Shown here in pieces: positions 63,733 to 64,000 of a stretch of 64,000 nt of DNA (the first letter of the stretch is position 1; each line of letters begins with the position of its first letter). The translations under genes were made by a program, and so were the position numbers. This stretch comes from Pilatotrama ljubarskyi (taxonomy: Eukaryota; Basidiomycota; Agaricomycetes; Polyporales; Polyporaceae): contig MU277721.1 of assembly GCA_022385805.1 (NCBI GenBank), positions 124,001 to 188,000 on the forward strand, written 5' to 3'. The notes under the pieces are model-generated. The model was not told the DNA's origin. It saw nothing but the letters and a program-made list of their open reading frames with translations, and did no database searches.

Positions 63733-64000
63733 GTGAGTAGGCGATCACTCCTCTAGGTTTTCGGTGCTATAGGATTGGATCCGGGGTCTTGCACGTCTGT
63801 TGTGGAGTGTATTGTGGCATTGCTGGGCCAGAAGCCAGAGCGTATGAGGGCGACGACGCTCGGTCTACAAGTCGGCTCCCTTCACGGAGGCAGGCCCCGT
63901 CGTTCGCCGTCTTCGAACTATACAGAGAGCCCGGATTGATTTTTCTCCTGCTGTTGAATGGGGATCTCCAGGGTGGATACGTATCTTCAGCCAATCGCGC

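Overview
The window is nuclear DNA of a filamentous basidiomycete, most likely an Agaricomycete (mushroom or polypore type). The genes are compact, GC-rich and broken by many 45-80 nt GT..AG introns. The protein families are typical of that group: a WW-type membrane protein, several F-box proteins, secreted sedolisin proteases, a GH47 mannosidase and a Fus3/Kss1-type MAP kinase. I saw no bacterial operons, CRISPR arrays, recognisable transposon genes or telomere repeats. Exon boundaries are inferred by eye from splice consensus, reading phase and family conservation.

Left part (1-17.5 kb): a WW-like/transmembrane protein (2509-4350), an F-box protein (5193-6631, minus), the oligosaccharyltransferase subunit Swp1/ribophorin II (7979-8990, minus), an F-box protein with a Cys/His-rich C-terminus (9292-11774), a secretory GH47 alpha-1,2-mannosidase (12739-15104), a third F-box protein (15248-16993, minus) and a tRNA-Cys(GCA) at 17394-17465.

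Middle part (19-36.8 kb): three sedolisin (S53, tripeptidyl-peptidase-like) paralogs. Two are intact and in tandem. The third is inverted and carries a frameshift plus an in-frame stop. Housekeeping genes follow: a Mad3/BubR1-like checkpoint protein, the WD40 actin-interacting protein Aip1, the beta subunit of the nascent-polypeptide-associated complex (minus), and a divergently placed GNAT acetyltransferase.

Right-centre part (37.7-54.7 kb): an approximately 0.87 kb segment carrying a tiny unknown beta-type gene, with its promoter and 5'UTR intron, occurs twice in opposite orientation (37745-38626 and 45869-46735). The two copies flank the MAPK gene (41159-42727) and an F-box-like gene (43714-45469). 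A decayed paralog of that F-box-like gene (47175-48980), the Mak5/DDX24 RNA helicase (49054-51797, minus) and an RMND1/Rmd1 (DUF155) membrane protein (52078-54085) follow. A third, diverged and frameshifted copy of the small gene lies at 54297-54748.

Right end (56-64 kb): a conserved protein of unknown function with a CTICG motif, a two-finger C2H2 transcription factor (58352-59412, minus), an MFS anion/allantoate-type transporter (60898-63007) and the 5' part of an RRM protein running towards the edge. Long spacers between genes (up to about 2.5 kb) hold no coding region I could support.
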